Of a stretch of 41,644 bases of DNA, positions 1 through 10,172 are shown piece by piece. Below the pieces are notes generated by a model that worked only from the letters and a program-made list of their open reading frames with translations, searched no databases and was not told where the DNA came from. Location of the stretch: the NCBI GenBank assembly GCA_024225635.1, contig JAAEMK010000303.1:1-41644 (forward strand). The letters run 5' to 3'. A program made the position numbers and the translations under genes. The stretch's first letter is position 1. Each line of letters starts with the position of its first letter. This stretch comes from Desulfobacteraceae bacterium. GTDB lineage: Bacteria > Desulfobacterota > Desulfobacteria > Desulfobacterales > Desulfobacteraceae.

Positions 1-206
1 ATAGAGGTAATGTAATCAAGGCAAGCTTCTTCAGTAGCGAAGTGCTCTCTAAATTCAATGAGGTTTTTTGGAAATTTTTCCATACCCTCATACTATATGT
101 TGTGGTATGGGGAGTCAAGTGCATAGCCCCGTAAGCTTTTTATCAGTCTTTAGCTTAATGTTAAATCTATCAATGTGGTTTGCTAAAGGGCCTCTTCTCG
201 TTTTTT

Positions 207-371
207 TTACAATAAACGAAACCGGTGTCCGGGATAAATGGAAGGGTGAATTGAATGAGATCCACTGATCAAACTTTTTTCATTGAAAAAGAAGGATCTT
301 TCGTCATCAATTGTATAGATGAATCCATAGCCTTTATCAAATCTAAAGCTTGAAATAAAACCAGATTTCAA
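207..371 (-). pseudogene. Cold-shock-domain protein remnant
   Basis: The minus-strand frame reads SGFISSFRFDKGYGFI followed by FFFNEKSLISG. These match the first strand, RNP1 (KGYGFI) and RNP2 (FFFN) of a cold-shock (OB-fold) nucleic-acid-binding domain. The best start is TTG at 371, just before SGFI, with no ribosome binding site seen. The frame stops after PGHRFRLL, where the last strand should begin. Reading past that stop in the same frame gives KKREEAL, which resembles the missing end, then a second stop. I therefore call it a decayed gene of about 54 codons rather than a working protein. The dispersed element at 379-458 lies directly upstream. Confidence 0.45.
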
Positions 372-378
372 TGTACTA

Positions 379-458
379 TAGCTCTTCGCATATGAATTGA
401 GCCCAGTTCTTATAATAATAGGTAAAGCAGGTATCAATTCGATTGCGAACGTCTATAC
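379..458 (-). repeat. Dispersed leader element, copy A
   Basis: This 80-base stretch, read on the minus strand, matches 35495-35571 on the plus strand over nearly its whole length. Both begin GTATAGACGTTC, keep GAATTGATACC and GGGCTCAATTCATATGCGAA, and end AGCTA. The 7-base inverted pair GAATTGA/TCAATTC is intact in both (here 394-400 and 434-440). The inner hairpin that is perfect in copy B is degraded here. In both places the element lies in the same orientation just upstream of a reading frame. It could be a cis-acting leader, a small RNA or a REP-like repeat. Confidence 0.7.
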
Positions 459-555
459 CTATTCCCATTTGTCTTTTTATTCATCGAATCTATTTAACTC
501 ACCGGATTGTCCAAGTGTAGTGGTTTGTAATGTTATCCGGAAGGCTGGACAATTC

Positions 556-579
556 CAAAGATCAAATATTTGATCTTTG
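556..579. promoter_or_regulatory. Perfect 24-bp palindrome
   Basis: The half site CAAAGATCAAAT is followed directly by its exact reverse complement, and the flanking AATT is repeated on both sides. A dyad of this length without a loop suits a dimeric DNA-binding protein better than an RNA hairpin. No gene start lies close by, so the target is unknown. Confidence 0.4.
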
Positions 580-967
580 AAATTATTGACTTCAAATAAC
601 ATAACCTAATGGCACTCCGGCTATCAATTATGACGATGGCCTTCCAGCCTTGCTTTGTTACAGTTTTGTTCTTTTTCATGGGGCATTTTTTGAAAGAATA
701 TATAAGAACTCTTACAAACTAAAAATGAGGTCGTCAAGAGAAAAAAGATTGTTGCTCTTTTCCGGTATTCGGATCTGAATAAATTCAATATGTTGAAATA
801 GGGGCTCTGCTGGTTCCTGGCATGGCGATTTTCGGAGTTTGCCCCGGTAAATTTCACCTGTTCGGAAGTGACTTTTGTTCAAGGGGATAGGGGGTGTCAA
901 GTGTGTAGACCTGACCTTAAAAGGGGAGGGCGGCGGGAGGTTTCAGGTCTTGCTTCAGGGATTGGAG

Positions 968-1003
968 GGCGGGTAACAGGTGGCAAATGACCTGTTACCC
1001 GCC
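968..1003 (-). terminator. Hairpin downstream of glpB
   Basis: A perfect 14-base stem (GGCGGGTAACAGGT with its complement) closes an 8-base loop, 13 bases past the glpB stop codon. No T-run follows on the minus strand, so this is either a factor-assisted terminator or an mRNA 3' stabilising structure. It marks the end of the tpiA-glpA-glpB unit. Confidence 0.55.
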
Positions 1004-1015
1004 AAGGGCTGTGAT

Positions 1016-2305
1016 TTAAGCCGTGGTTTTCTCGAAGGCGTTTACTGCGGCAAGGGCGGTGGCGATGGCAACCCCCGCGCCGGATTTCAAGCGTGTCCAG
1101 TCGCTGTGGGCCAGGATGGAGCCTGCGCAGAACAGGTTCTCAAGAACTGGTTCCGAAGCGCCGTTGACCGGCCTGAACATCGAGTCTGTTTCAATGCCCG
1201 CCTGGTTGACGGGATGGCCCTGGGGATCAAAAAGATCCTTTTTATGCCACATCTTTCTGTCCTGGGGCTGGTGAACGGGAAGATCCAGAAGGCTCTCCCG
1301 GATGCCTGTCCGTTCCGCCGTAAGGCCCTTGCCCAGAAACCGGCCCGTGGCAAGTATGACTGCCTTGGCTTCCACGGTTTTTTCCGTTTCGCCCGTTCCA
1401 AGGGTGATCCTGAACCCTTCGCCTGGAACCGGGGTGATCCCGGTGATCTCCAGGGGCAGTTCCTGGAGGAGGTCCCGCTTTTCAAGTCCCATTGAAAGGG
1501 TTTCCTTGAGCCTGACGCCGGGAACGGAGACAGGGGGGGTGGGGATCTCAAACACGGGCAGGCCAAGGAGCTCTTCCAGCTCTTCGATGGTTTCCTTGGA
1601 CCGGTACATGCCGAGAACAGCCGGAAAACCGATGCACTCGGCATCCTTGATGAGGGGCTTGACCCGCTCCGCCAGTTTTACCCGGTTGGCGGAGAGATCC
1701 AGGCTTCTTGCCAGGTGTTCCCCATGGAGCTCTTCCAGGTGTTCGGTGCCGGGAAACTCGATGCGCTCCGCCCTGAGGCCGGGCCATTGCTCCGACAGGG
1801 AGGAAGCGATCTGCTTGGCGCTGTAAATTTTCAGGCCCGCGAAGTCCACCAGAAGGGCGGGGGGCTTTTTTTCAAAGGCGACGATGCCGTGCCACATCCC
1901 CTCCGGCACCATGTAGCTCTTTTTCATGCTGCCAAGGGAGGTGATGGTATTGACGTTCTTGCATGAGTCGTCTTTACGGTAGGCAAGCCCCTGGTCGTTC
2001 AGGAAATCATGGACCTCCTGGAAGGACTGGCGGATGGTTTTGTTCTCGATCCTGGCATAGGGGTGGCCCGGGATATCAATTCGCAGTTGCTCCATACCGG
2101 CCCAGGGATCGTCCCAGGAGGCCTGGCCGGGGTGAACCCCCAGAAGATCCATGAGGCCGCTTGCAAAACCGATGGCCTTGCTTTGGCCGGCAAGAACGGT
2201 GGGAATGCCGCGGTTGGTCGCAAAGAGGGCGGCGGCAAAGCCGGTCAAGCCCGATCCCAGGACGGCCAGTTCCGTTTTTATTGTGGTGTTCGTTTTGGTA
2301 GTCAT
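1016..2305 (-). CDS. glpB: Anaerobic glycerol-3-phosphate dehydrogenase subunit B
   Basis: GlpB is the flavoprotein partner of GlpA in the anaerobic oxidation of glycerol 3-phosphate to dihydroxyacetone phosphate. The 429-residue product opens with a dinucleotide-binding strand and loop (ELAVLGSGLTGFAAALF) and ends with the typical FCAGSILAHSDW region. The length is close to E. coli GlpB (about 419). The start was placed at 2305 because AAGGAAG lies just upstream and the residues after it match family N-termini; the frame stays open 15 codons further but would overlap glpA. It follows glpA by 10 bases and is the last gene of the tpiA-glpA-glpB unit. No glpC follows. Confidence 0.93.
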   Translation of the reverse strand: MTTKTNTTIKTELAVLGSGLTGFAAALFATNRGIPTVLAGQSKAIGFASGLMDLLGVHPGQASWDDPWAGMEQLRIDIPGHPYARIENKTIRQSFQEVHDFLNDQGLAYRKDDSCKNVNTITSLGSMKKSYMVPEGMWHGIVAFEKKPPALLVDFAGLKIYSAKQIASSLSEQWPGLRAERIEFPGTEHLEELHGEHLARSLDLSANRVKLAERVKPLIKDAECIGFPAVLGMYRSKETIEELEELLGLPVFEIPTPPVSVPGVRLKETLSMGLEKRDLLQELPLEITGITPVPGEGFRITLGTGETEKTVEAKAVILATGRFLGKGLTAERTGIRESLLDLPVHQPQDRKMWHKKDLFDPQGHPVNQAGIETDSMFRPVNGASEPVLENLFCAGSILAHSDWTRLKSGAGVAIATALAAVNAFEKTTA

Positions 2306-2315
2306 CAACGCTTCC

Positions 2316-3869
2316 TTATTCCTTGCAAAGTTCAAGGTCAAACAGGCCACAGTGGATCGCTTCGGTCAGTTCCGCCTGGACGAGCTGATCGCCCCAGAAG
2401 ATGGGGTGCTGGCCCTTCCATCTTTCGTTCAGAAATGCCTTGATATCGTGGATGCCATTGTTTCCTGTCAAAGACCCCTTGTCATACATGTGGGCCAGAA
2501 CCCTTACGCTGCAGAATGCGCCCTGGCAGGGGCCCTTTCCAAGTCTGCTTCGCATGCCGATGTTCAGGAGATCCGGGGTTTCACCGTTCTTTTTGAGTTC
2601 CTGCTCGATATCGTCAATGGTATGTTCCGATATCATTTCACATTCGCACAGGATCTTGTCCTTTACGTCGCTGTTTTTGGTGATCCACCTTTTGGGGGCA
2701 ATGCCGGGCTCGGTCCATTTGCCTTCCATGGAGGACGGAAGGGGTTCCGTGCGGGTCAGGCAGGGATTGGTGTTGCCAAGACGCTCGCATACAAGGTCCG
2801 AAGTCCTTTCCGCCATGAGCCGGAAGGTGGTCAGCTTACCGCCGGTGATGGTGGCAAGGTTCTCAACGTTGCTGTCCTGATGGTCCAGCAGCACAAAGCC
2901 CCGGCTGACGTTCCTGCCGTCGCCGCCTTCACCATGGCTGACCAGGGGCCTGACGCCTGAATAGGCCCGGATATACCTTGTGTGCTCCAGGCTTGGGATC
3001 ATCTCCGCACCCTTTCGTACGATGAGATCGGTCTCAGCCACGCTGGGGATGATCAGGTCCGGATTCTCAACCGTGACGGAGGTGGTGCCAAGGATGGATA
3101 CGGTGCCGCCGGGAACAAGGATGTCTGCGTCGGAGGGGGGCCTCAGGCGGTTCACAACGCCGTTGGTGAGCCTGGACTGGGTCACCAGCAGGGTACCCAT
3201 GGAGTAGAGAATGTTGATGTGCGCCCCCACCTGGGAGGCGACCTTGCCGGCCCAGGCGCCGGCCGCGTTCACGACCTGCTCCGGTTCCACGAAGAATTCC
3301 TTGCCCGAACGGGTGTCCCTGAGCCATACCTTTGTGATGCGCCGGTCGCTGGTTTCAAACTTGACCGCCTCTGTGTGGCATAACAGCTTGGACCCGAGGG
3401 TCTTTGCATGGGCAATGTTTTCCAGGGAAAGCATGAACGGATCGATGGCGGCGTCTTCGACCTCATAGGCGGCAAAGGTCTTTTCCGAGAGCACGGGCTC
3501 CCGTTCAAGGGCCTCTTTGACAGAGAGCTCTTCGCAGGCAAGGCCGTTCTCTTCGCAGAACCCGGGGAAGTTGGCCGCATATATTTCATCGTCCCCTTCC
3601 ACGGCGACAAAGAGCCCCTTGCAGTCATCGATACAGGTGGGGGCGATCCGCTTGAGGATCTTGCCCTCTTCCATGCACTCTATGGCGCTTTCCGCATCAT
3701 TGGAAACATACCGGCCGCCGCTGTGCAGCAGTCCGTGGTTGCCTCCGGAAGCACCTGCATTGATGTCATTTTTTTCCACAAGAATGGTCTTTACGCCCCT
3801 GAGGGCGAGATCCCTGGCAATACCGGTGCCTGTGGCACCGCCGCCGATGATGAGTACCTCGGTTTTCAC
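2316..3869 (-). CDS. glpA: Anaerobic glycerol-3-phosphate dehydrogenase subunit A
   Basis: GlpA is the catalytic FAD subunit converting glycerol 3-phosphate to DHAP and passing electrons toward the quinone pool. The 517-residue protein starts with the FAD-binding GGGATGTGIARDLALRG loop and continues through a DAO-type fold. It ends with a BFD-like [2Fe-2S] domain whose cysteines are visible as CEC (near residue 408) and CQGAFC (near 444-449). The start is GTG at 3869, chosen because TAAGGAGAG precedes it at good spacing and FAD-fold residues follow at once. It lies 24 bases after tpiA and 10 before glpB. In E. coli electrons leave through GlpC, which is absent here. Confidence 0.95.
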   Translation of the reverse strand: MKTEVLIIGGGATGTGIARDLALRGVKTILVEKNDINAGASGGNHGLLHSGGRYVSNDAESAIECMEEGKILKRIAPTCIDDCKGLFVAVEGDDEIYAANFPGFCEENGLACEELSVKEALEREPVLSEKTFAAYEVEDAAIDPFMLSLENIAHAKTLGSKLLCHTEAVKFETSDRRITKVWLRDTRSGKEFFVEPEQVVNAAGAWAGKVASQVGAHINILYSMGTLLVTQSRLTNGVVNRLRPPSDADILVPGGTVSILGTTSVTVENPDLIIPSVAETDLIVRKGAEMIPSLEHTRYIRAYSGVRPLVSHGEGGDGRNVSRGFVLLDHQDSNVENLATITGGKLTTFRLMAERTSDLVCERLGNTNPCLTRTEPLPSSMEGKWTEPGIAPKRWITKNSDVKDKILCECEMISEHTIDDIEQELKKNGETPDLLNIGMRSRLGKGPCQGAFCSVRVLAHMYDKGSLTGNNGIHDIKAFLNERWKGQHPIFWGDQLVQAELTEAIHCGLFDLELCKE

Positions 3870-3893
3870 TTTTTTCTCTCCTTACAGGCTGTT

Positions 3894-4640
3894 TTAGAAA
3901 TCCAAAAGGCCCAGAAAGCTTTCAGGATCAAGGCTTGCACCGCCGACAAGGGCGCCGTCAATGTCTGTTTCAGCCATAAGGGTCTTTACGTTAGAGGGTT
4001 TGACACTGCCGCCGTATTGGATGCGGACGGCTTCGGAAACTTCCTTGCCGTAAACGGCGTCCACGCTTTCCCGTATAAATGAGATAACCGTATTGGCATC
4101 TTCGCTGGTGGCTGTCTTGCCGGTGCCGATGGCCCAGATGGGTTCATAGGCGATGACAACGGTGGCGGCTTTTTCGGCGGGCACGCCTTCAAGGCCGGCC
4201 AGCACCTGCTTTTTGACCACTTCGTTTGTGTTGCCGGCCTCCCTCTCCTCGAGGGTTTCGCCGCAGCACAGGATCGGGGTGATGCCGGTCTCAAGGGCCT
4301 TGAGAACTTTCTCGTTGACACCCTGGTCTGTTTCGTTGAAGTATTGCCGTCTTTCCGAATGGCCGATGATGACATAATCGATCTTGAGATCGGACAGCAT
4401 GGCTGCGGAAATTTCGCCGGTAAACGCTCCGTCTTCGGCCTGGTGCATGTTCTGTGCGCCGATTTTGACGCCGGTTCCGGTGGCGGCCTGCTTCAGCTGG
4501 GCAAGCATGGTGGCGGGCGGGCACAGGACCACTTCAGCATCGGTTCCCGCGATTTTTTCTTTTATCTCATTGACAAAGCTGATCCCCTGGTCAATGGTTT
4601 TGTTCATTTTCCAGTTTCCGGCGATAATGGGTTTTCTCAT
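3894..4640 (-). CDS. tpiA: Triosephosphate isomerase
   Basis: TpiA interconverts DHAP and glyceraldehyde 3-phosphate in the cytoplasm, joining glycerol oxidation to lower glycolysis. All catalytic landmarks are present in the 248-residue protein: NWKMNKT with the catalytic lysine, IIGHSERR with the histidine, AYEPIWAIGTG with the glutamate, and the phosphate-binding YGGSV and GALVGGASL loops. The start at 4640 follows GAGGAAGAA and gives the standard MRKPIIAGNWK N-terminus; 26 further upstream codons are open but unlike the family. It is the first gene of the unit that ends with glpB, which makes metabolic sense because GlpAB produces its substrate. Confidence 0.97.
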   Translation of the reverse strand: MRKPIIAGNWKMNKTIDQGISFVNEIKEKIAGTDAEVVLCPPATMLAQLKQAATGTGVKIGAQNMHQAEDGAFTGEISAAMLSDLKIDYVIIGHSERRQYFNETDQGVNEKVLKALETGITPILCCGETLEEREAGNTNEVVKKQVLAGLEGVPAEKAATVVIAYEPIWAIGTGKTATSEDANTVISFIRESVDAVYGKEVSEAVRIQYGGSVKPSNVKTLMAETDIDGALVGGASLDPESFLGLLDF

Positions 4641-4747
4641 TTCTTCCTCTTGAGTTGTAGGGTGGGGCTTCAGGCTCACCACGATTGATGAATCAGGAAT
4701 CGACCGTTTCCAGGCCATGGGCGGATGATACGGCGAACGTGAAAAAT

Positions 4748-4790
4748 GGCGGCTGACGGCTGAAGAAGCTTAACCGCTTCCCCAGCCGCC
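4748..4790 (-). terminator. Terminator after glpK
   Basis: A two-part hairpin with outer stem GGCGGCTG/CAGCCGCC and inner stem GAAGC/GCTTC is followed on the minus strand by ATTTTTC. It sits about 50 bases past the glpK stop codon and so probably ends the glpF-glpK transcript. If so, tpiA-glpA-glpB needs its own promoter in 4641-4747 or depends on read-through; I see no clear promoter there. Confidence 0.65.
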
Positions 4791-4837
4791 AGGCCGGTCG
4801 TCAGTTCATTCCATGGGAATGAACTTCCATGGCTTGT

Positions 4838-6367
<1,530 letters not shown>

Positions 6368-6407
6368 TTATTCATTCACAATGTTCTATTCTTGATAGCT
6401 GTGTCGG

Positions 6408-7115
6408 CTATGCGAAGGCCAACTTGAAGAGCAATGCTCCGGATACGCCGCCGATGATGGGGCCGACAACCGGAATCCATGCGTAGGACCAGTCGGAATC
6501 CCTTTTGCCTGCGATGGGCAGGAAGAAGTGGGCGATTCTGGGTCCGAGGTCACGGGCAGGGTTGATGGCATAACCAGTGGTGCCGCCCAGGGAGAGGCCG
6601 ATTGCGATGATCAGGACACCTACGATCATGGGGTTGAGACCCTTGGCGAATTCGTTTGCGCCGATGCCGAGGATTCCAAATACCAGAACTGCGGTACCGA
6701 TGATTTCACTGATCAGGTTGGCAACCGGGTTGTTGATTGCAGGACCCGTTGAAAAAACAGCCAGTTTTGCGTCCTTGTCTTCGGTTGCTTCCCAGTGGGG
6801 AAGGTAGTGCAGGTATACGATGACGCCGCCGAGGAATGCACCGATCATCTGGGCTGCTACATACATGGGAACCTGTGCCCAGGGGAATTCTCCGATGGCT
6901 GCAAGACCGATGGTCACAGCAGGGTTGATGTGCGCACCTGAGAATTTACCGACAACGTAAACTGCAATTGCGACTGCCAAACCCCAGCCCACTGTTATCA
7001 CGATCCAGCCTGAATCCTGAGCCTTGGATTTGTTTAAAACAACGCCACCGACAACGCCGCCGCCAAAGATGATGAGTATCATTGTTCCGAGCAGTTCACC
7101 CATAAAACTAGACAT
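6408..7115 (-). CDS. glpF: Glycerol uptake facilitator (aquaglyceroporin)
   Basis: GlpF is a six-helix inner-membrane channel that lets glycerol diffuse into the cell. The 235-residue protein has both half-helix NPA motifs (GAHINPAVTIG and GYAINPARDLGPR). The Asp after the second NPA-Arg is typical of glycerol-conducting rather than water-only channels. The start at 7115 was chosen because GGAGG sits seven bases upstream and residues after it match family N-termini; 34 earlier open codons are ignored. It leads glpF-glpK, and a candidate GlpR box and promoter lie about 105-160 bases upstream. Confidence 0.95.
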   Translation of the reverse strand: MSSFMGELLGTMILIIFGGGVVGGVVLNKSKAQDSGWIVITVGWGLAVAIAVYVVGKFSGAHINPAVTIGLAAIGEFPWAQVPMYVAAQMIGAFLGGVIVYLHYLPHWEATEDKDAKLAVFSTGPAINNPVANLISEIIGTAVLVFGILGIGANEFAKGLNPMIVGVLIIAIGLSLGGTTGYAINPARDLGPRIAHFFLPIAGKRDSDWSYAWIPVVGPIIGGVSGALLFKLAFA

Positions 7116-7257
7116 ACAAACCTCCGCAAAACTTAAAAAAAATAAAATTAATAAAACCGTTGGACTATTGCCATCTGTTATTGCTAATCCCTTACAATAA
7201 CAATTAAAGTTCATCAACTATGTATAGTTGAAATATGAAAATTGCAAGAAAAATATA

Positions 7258-7271
7258 TTCGAAAACGAAAA
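7258..7271 (-). promoter_or_regulatory. Candidate GlpR operator at glpF
   Basis: The plus strand reads TTCGAAAACGAAAA; the same 14 bases occur upstream of gap at 12558-12571. Read toward glpF it is TTTTCGTTTTCGAA followed by an AT-rich run and TTCTTG, very like the arrangement at gap. As I recall, gammaproteobacterial GlpR operators have a similar TTCG-spacer-CGAA form. A GlpR orthologue is encoded at 19.1 kb. The link is inference. Confidence 0.55.
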
Positions 7272-7356
7272 TAATGTTTTTTGCTGAACAAACGGTGCTA
7301 ATTGTTTAATTCTTCTGTATATATTGTGTTTGTTGGTGCTCGACCAATTATTCGTA

Positions 7357-7387
7357 TCCGGCTTGGGATTGTAAAATTCAAGCCGGA
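7357..7387 (-). terminator. Hairpin after eno
   Basis: A 9-base stem TCCGGCTTG/CAAGCCGGA with a 13-base loop lies about 55 bases past the eno stop codon. No T-run follows on the minus strand. It is the only stem-loop between eno and the glpF promoter, so it may end the glycolytic transcript. Confidence 0.35.
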
Positions 7388-7441
7388 GTTCGTATACGAA
7401 TGTGATATTTTCCAATCAGAACACTGTTGCGATGTCCGGTG

Positions 7442-8716
7442 TTACGGCGCAAACGGCATGCACGCAAGCCGTGCACCGGTGCCCAGCTGCTCCTCGATCC
7501 GGATCAGCTGGTTGTATTTGGCGATCCTGTCGCTTCTGGACATGGAGCCTGTCTTGATCTGGCCGCCGCAGACCCCCACGGAGAGATCGGAGATAAAGCT
7601 GTCTTCGGTTTCGCCGGATCTGTGGGAAATAACGGTGGTGTAGCCCGCATCCTTTGCAAGGGATATGGCGTCGAGGGTCTCGCTGACCGTTCCGATCTGG
7701 TTGAGCTTAATCAGCACGGAATTGCCGATGCTGTCCTTGATCCCCTTTTCGATAATAGACGGGTTGGTGACAAAAACGTCATCCCCCACCAGCTGGATGC
7801 GGTCCCCCAGCCGCCTGGTCATCACGGCCCAGTTCTCCCAGTCGCCTTCCGCAAGTCCGTCCTCGATGGATACGATGGGGTAGGTGTTGATCAGGTTTTC
7901 GTAATAATCGATCATCTCGACGGCCGACAGGGTCCTGTCTTCGGCTTCCAGGTGATAGCCGCCGTCTCTGTAAAATTCGCTGGCCGCCACATCCATGGCA
8001 AGGAACAGGTCGTGGCCCGGACGGTAACCGGCCGCCTCGATTGCCTTGATGATAAACTGGATCGCCTCTTCATTGGACTTGAGGTCCGGGGCAAACCCGC
8101 CTTCATCCCCAACCGCGGTGTTCAGGCCCTGTTCTTTCAGCAGGGCTTTCAGGTGATGGAACACCTCTGCGCCCATCTGAACGGCATGCCTGAGGGAGGT
8201 GGCTCCGGCGGGAATGATCATGAACTCCTGGATATCCAGGGAGTTTGCCGCATGGCAGCCGCCGTTGATGATGTTCATCATGGGAAGGGGAAGCTCGCCG
8301 GCCACCATGCCGCCGATGTATCTGTACAGGGGCAGGTTGTAGGCGCTGGCGGTGGCCCGGATCGCCGCCATGGACACTCCCAGGGTGGCGTTGGCGCCCA
8401 GTACGGATTTGTTGTCTGTGCCGTCAAGGGCGATGAGCTGCCGGTCCAGGGCTTCCTGGTTCGCGGCATCCATGTCCAGGATGGCGGGAGCGATGATGGT
8501 GTTGATGTTTTCAACCGCGGTGAGAACCCCTTTTCCAAGAAAGCGGTTTTCGTCCTTGTCCCTCAGCTCCAGGGCTTCCCGGGTGCCGGTGGATGCCCCG
8601 GAAGGCACGGATGCCCTTCCCATGGCGCCGCATTTAAGGAAGATGTCTACTTCAACAGTCGGATTGCCCCTGGAATCGAGAATTTCACGGGCAATAACAT
8701 TTACAATGGTGGTCAT
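7442..8716 (-). CDS. eno: Enolase
   Basis: Enolase dehydrates 2-phosphoglycerate to phosphoenolpyruvate. The 424-residue product has the family start ([20 protein letters not shown]), the mobile loop [16 protein letters not shown], the metal and substrate residues around [11 protein letters not shown] and [10 protein letters not shown], the catalytic lysine in VLIKLNQIG and the signature [19 protein letters not shown] site precedes the ATG. It is the last gene of gap-pgk-pyk-eno, 42 AT-rich bases after pyk. Phosphoglycerate mutase, which would make its substrate, is not in the window. Confidence 0.97.
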   Translation of the reverse strand: MTTIVNVIAREILDSRGNPTVEVDIFLKCGAMGRASVPSGASTGTREALELRDKDENRFLGKGVLTAVENINTIIAPAILDMDAANQEALDRQLIALDGTDNKSVLGANATLGVSMAAIRATASAYNLPLYRYIGGMVAGELPLPMMNIINGGCHAANSLDIQEFMIIPAGATSLRHAVQMGAEVFHHLKALLKEQGLNTAVGDEGGFAPDLKSNEEAIQFIIKAIEAAGYRPGHDLFLAMDVAASEFYRDGGYHLEAEDRTLSAVEMIDYYENLINTYPIVSIEDGLAEGDWENWAVMTRRLGDRIQLVGDDVFVTNPSIIEKGIKDSIGNSVLIKLNQIGTVSETLDAISLAKDAGYTTVISHRSGETEDSFISDLSVGVCGGQIKTGSMSRSDRIAKYNQLIRIEEQLGTGARLACMPFAP

Positions 8717-8758
8717 GATCGCCTCTCAAAAAAAATAAAAAATAAAAAAATAAAAAAT

Positions 8759-10162
8759 CTAAATTTGTTTTACTTTAACCATATTGGTCGTTCCGGGAAC
8801 CCACATGGGGTGTCCCGCGGTGATGATGATCGTGTCGCCTTCCCGGACGAGGCCGGTGCGCAGGGCGCCGCCGGTTCCCTTCTCGATCATTTCGTCCGTG
8901 TCTTTCGGATCGCAGATATAGCTTGGCACACATCCCCAGCACAGGCAGAGCTGCCGCAGGGCCCTTTTGTCCGGAGACAGGGCGATGATCTCAGCGTCGG
9001 GCCTGCACCTTGAGATCTGTTTTGCGGTAAACCCCGATTTTGTCGATGCGACAATGGCTTTGGCATGGAGACTCTCGGCAAGCACGGAGGCGGCATAGGA
9101 CACGGAGGCCGCGATATCCGGTGTTTCGGGGACTTCAAGAAACTTGTCATGCCGGTAGTTGTCTTCGGCCTTGAGGGCGATTTTGGCCATGTACCCGAGG
9201 GCTTCGACCGGGAAATCGCCGTTGGCCGTCTCTTCCGAAAGCATCAGGGCGTCCGTGCCGTCGAGGACGGCGTTTGCGACATCCGCCGCTTCGGCCCGGG
9301 TGGGTCTTGGGGAATCCACCATGGATCTTAGCATCTGGGTGGCGATGATCACGGGTTTTCCCGCCCCCACCGCTTTTTTGACCAGCATTTTCTGAATCCC
9401 GGGCACATCTTCAAGGGGGATTTCAACCCCAAGGTCGCCCCTCGCCACCATGATGCCGTCGGTGGCCTCCATGATTTTGTCAATGTTTTCGATGGCCTCA
9501 TGCTTCTCGATTTTTGAGATGACAGGGGTATCTTTCCCGGCGGCCTTGATAAGATCCTTGATCTCCATGACATCGTCACTGCTTTTGACAAAGGAGAGGG
9601 CAACGAAGTCCACATCGTTTTTCAAGCCAAAGCTAAGGTCTTCCTTGTCTTTTTCCGTGAGGGCCGGAATGCTGAGGGAGGTGCCGGGCAGGTTGATGCC
9701 CTTGTGGGAGGTGAGAAGCCCGCCATGGACGATCTCACAGAAGATGTCGGTGGCGGTTTTGTCTTTTACGCTGAGTTCGAACATGCCGTCGGCGAGGAGA
9801 ATGCTATCCCCTGTTTTGACTTCCTGGGGAAGGTTGGCGTAGGATACGGAAACCCGGTTGCCCGTTCCGGTTATTTCCTCGTTTGTGAGGATAAGTTCCT
9901 TGCCGGGCACAAGTTCAATGCCCGCTCCCTCGATGATCCCGGTGCGGATCTTCGGACCGCACAGGTCCTGGAGAATGGCGACGGGTGTGTCAAGTTCCCG
10001 GGAGATTTGCCGGATACGTTCGATTTTCTTCAGGTGTTCGTCATGGGTGCCATGGGAAAAATTCATTCTGGCAACGTTCATGCCGCTTTGGATCAGTTCC
10101 CTTAACACATCCGGGGATTGGCTGGACGGCCCGATGGTACAGACTATCTTGGTACGGCGCAT
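8759..10162 (-). CDS. pyk: Pyruvate kinase
   Basis: Pyruvate kinase transfers the phosphate of PEP to ADP, giving ATP and pyruvate. The 467-residue protein begins RRTKIVCTIGPSSQ and contains the active-site lysine in ISKIEKHEAIENID, the GDLGVEIPLEDVPGIQK loop and the MLRSMVDSPRPTRAE signature, followed by the C-terminal allosteric domain. The start was set at 10162 because this is the conserved N-terminus; 68 upstream open codons lie inside pgk and are unlike the family. Its site is weak (AGGA about 11 bases upstream), so it may depend on translation of pgk, whose stop is 10 bases away. Confidence 0.96.
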   Translation of the reverse strand: MRRTKIVCTIGPSSQSPDVLRELIQSGMNVARMNFSHGTHDEHLKKIERIRQISRELDTPVAILQDLCGPKIRTGIIEGAGIELVPGKELILTNEEITGTGNRVSVSYANLPQEVKTGDSILLADGMFELSVKDKTATDIFCEIVHGGLLTSHKGINLPGTSLSIPALTEKDKEDLSFGLKNDVDFVALSFVKSSDDVMEIKDLIKAAGKDTPVISKIEKHEAIENIDKIMEATDGIMVARGDLGVEIPLEDVPGIQKMLVKKAVGAGKPVIIATQMLRSMVDSPRPTRAEAADVANAVLDGTDALMLSEETANGDFPVEALGYMAKIALKAEDNYRHDKFLEVPETPDIAASVSYAASVLAESLHAKAIVASTKSGFTAKQISRCRPDAEIIALSPDKRALRQLCLCWGCVPSYICDPKDTDEMIEKGTGGALRTGLVREGDTIIITAGHPMWVPGTTNMVKVKQI

Positions 10163-10172
10163 AAGAAAAATC

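Larger units (their letters stand above)
1..1015. other. AT-rich region with no intact gene
   Basis: This first kilobase is visibly richer in A and T than the rest of the window, and no reading frame in it looks like an intact gene. It holds a cold-shock-domain remnant (207-371, minus), one copy of a dispersed element (379-458), a perfect 24-base palindrome (556-579) and, at its right end, the hairpin that follows glpB (968-1003). The remaining short frames show no recognisable motif, no convincing ribosome binding site and no neighbour logic. It is probably a decayed intergenic stretch downstream of the glycerol genes. Confidence 0.6.
7116..7441. promoter_or_regulatory. glpF promoter region and eno 3' flank
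   Basis: No gene is visible in these 326 bases. On the minus strand a TTGCAA (7242-7247) and TATACA (7221-7226) pair with 15-base spacing could be the glpF promoter. An inverted repeat CAACTA-N4-TAGTTG (7215-7230) covers the -10, and the box at 7258-7271 lies just upstream of the -35. Nearer eno are a 9-base stem (TCCGGCTTG, 7357-7365 with 7379-7387) and the palindrome TTCGTATACGAA (7389-7400). Confidence 0.5.

Noticed and set aside
4641-4747. Promoter for tpiA-glpA-glpB
   Set aside because: A separate promoter is expected here after the glpK terminator, but I could find no convincing -35/-10 pair or GlpR box.
7389-7400. Palindrome TTCGTATACGAA as a third GlpR operator
   Set aside because: The centre differs from the TTCGAAAACGAAAA boxes and it lies next to eno's end, far from the glpF promoter; kept only as part of the region description.
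7427-9013. A 528-codon open frame on the plus strand
   Set aside because: It lies antisense to eno and the end of pyk, whose motifs are unmistakable; the translation resembles no protein and is rich in Gly, His and Asp as expected for an antisense frame in GC-rich DNA.
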